Shown: positions 6,783 through 7,150 of the stretch, in pieces
Layout: each line of letters opens with the position of its first letter
Position numbering within the stretch: position 1 is the stretch's first letter
NCBI GenBank assembly: GCA_031278845.1
Contig: JAITJQ010000054.1
Location: forward strand, 1 to 7,150
Direction: 5' to 3'
DNA length: 7,150 bases
Source of the DNA: Puniceicoccales bacterium
GTDB taxonomy: Bacteria; Verrucomicrobiota; Verrucomicrobiia; Opitutales; LL51
Made by a program: the position numbers and the translations under genes
Notes under the pieces: model-generated
Seen by the model: only the letters and a program-made list of their open reading frames with translations
Databases searched by the model: none
Told to the model about the DNA's origin: nothing

Positions 6783-6798
6783 CTATCATGATCGATAG
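6783..6798 (+). promoter_or_regulatory. Small hairpin in the cyclase-hprK junction
   Basis: CTATC (6783-6787) pairs with GATAG (6794-6798) around a six-base loop, three bases before the hprK ATG. It could partly hide the hprK start region. A five-base stem this short may well be chance. Confidence 0.2.
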
Positions 6799-6801
6799 GC
6801 T

Positions 6802-7150
6802 ATGAAAAATCTAGTAAAGATAAATCATGAGTTAGTTGTTCGTCATTTCTTCGAAAAGACGCAAAAACTACTCCAACTAAAACTCGTCGCAGGCGAAAAT
6901 GGCCTCGATACACGAAAAATCGCGGATCGCGCCGTCAATCGCCCCGCGCTTGCTCTAACGGGCTACTTCAAACACTTCGCACAGAAGCGTTTGCAGTACT
7001 CCGGTTTTTGCGAGTTATCCTACCTCCTCGACCTCGATCGAAAAGATCAGTTGAAGGCCATTGGAAATATCGATGAACGACAGGTACCTTGCTTCGTCGT
7101 CACCGATCGCATTCCAATTCCCCAATATCTGATCGATTTTTTCGACGATC
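6802..7150 (+). CDS. hprK: HPr kinase/phosphorylase, N-terminal part (truncated by window edge)
   Basis: The reading frame opens at ATG 6802 and is still open at the right edge, giving 116 codons. The translation matches the N-terminal domain of HPrK: LKLVAGENGLD near residues 27-37, then NRPALALTGYFKHFAQKRLQ and GFCELSYL, and VPCFVVTDRIPIPQYL, each in the family's order. HPrK phosphorylates HPr (or an HPr-like protein) on a serine in response to ATP or metabolites and reverses this with phosphate, tuning PTS and carbon control. The Walker A kinase domain lies beyond the window, so activity cannot be judged. It sits 21 nt after the cyclase stop codon on the same strand, probably co-transcribed. 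A good Shine-Dalgarno is lacking (only GATAGG directly before the ATG), so translation may be coupled to the upstream gene. Confidence 0.92.
   Translation, partial: MKNLVKINHELVVRHFFEKTQKLLQLKLVAGENGLDTRKIADRAVNRPALALTGYFKHFAQKRLQYSGFCELSYLLDLDRKDQLKAIGNIDERQVPCFVVTDRIPIPQYLIDFFDD

Overview
The window reads as a bacterial chromosome segment of moderate G+C. It carries four complete recognisable housekeeping or signalling genes (pnp, rpsO, dnaN and a diadenylate cyclase), one complete membrane-protease gene, and the 5' part of an HPr kinase gene cut off by the right edge. The protein styles (PNPase, and a CdaZ-like cyclase carrying an EIIA-like N-terminus beside hprK) make me think of the Verrucomicrobiota/PVC group, perhaps Opitutae. 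That is an impression from memory, not something the window proves. Shine-Dalgarno sequences are weak or absent before most genes.

Left part (63-2567, minus strand): the classic rpsO-pnp pair. Ribosomal protein S15 is followed after 27 nt by polynucleotide phosphorylase. The rpsO leader can fold into three short hairpins and may be an S15 autoregulatory site.

Middle gap (2568-3370): about 800 nt without a confident gene. It holds the rpsO leader and an AT-rich promoter-like stretch. It also has a 62-codon ORF with the best Shine-Dalgarno in the window (2895-3083), a foldable segment (3210-3294), and a two-hairpin terminator-like block (3312-3365) facing the gene to its right.

Centre (3371-5274, minus strand): dnaN (sliding clamp), then, 68 nt downstream, a CPBP-type intramembrane protease (Abi/Rce1 family) with its catalytic motifs intact.

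Right part (5416-7150, plus strand, divergent from dnaN): a 454-residue protein with a PTS EIIA-like domain, a pyruvate-kinase-C-like middle domain and a DAC (diadenylate cyclase) domain. After 21 nt comes hprK (HPr kinase/phosphorylase, partial). In the EIIA-like domain both positions where phosphotransfer histidines are expected are tyrosine. It therefore looks like a sensor or docking domain derived from a PTS protein, fused to a c-di-AMP synthase and co-transcribed with the PTS regulator kinase. This putative link between c-di-AMP and PTS signalling is the most interesting thing in the window.
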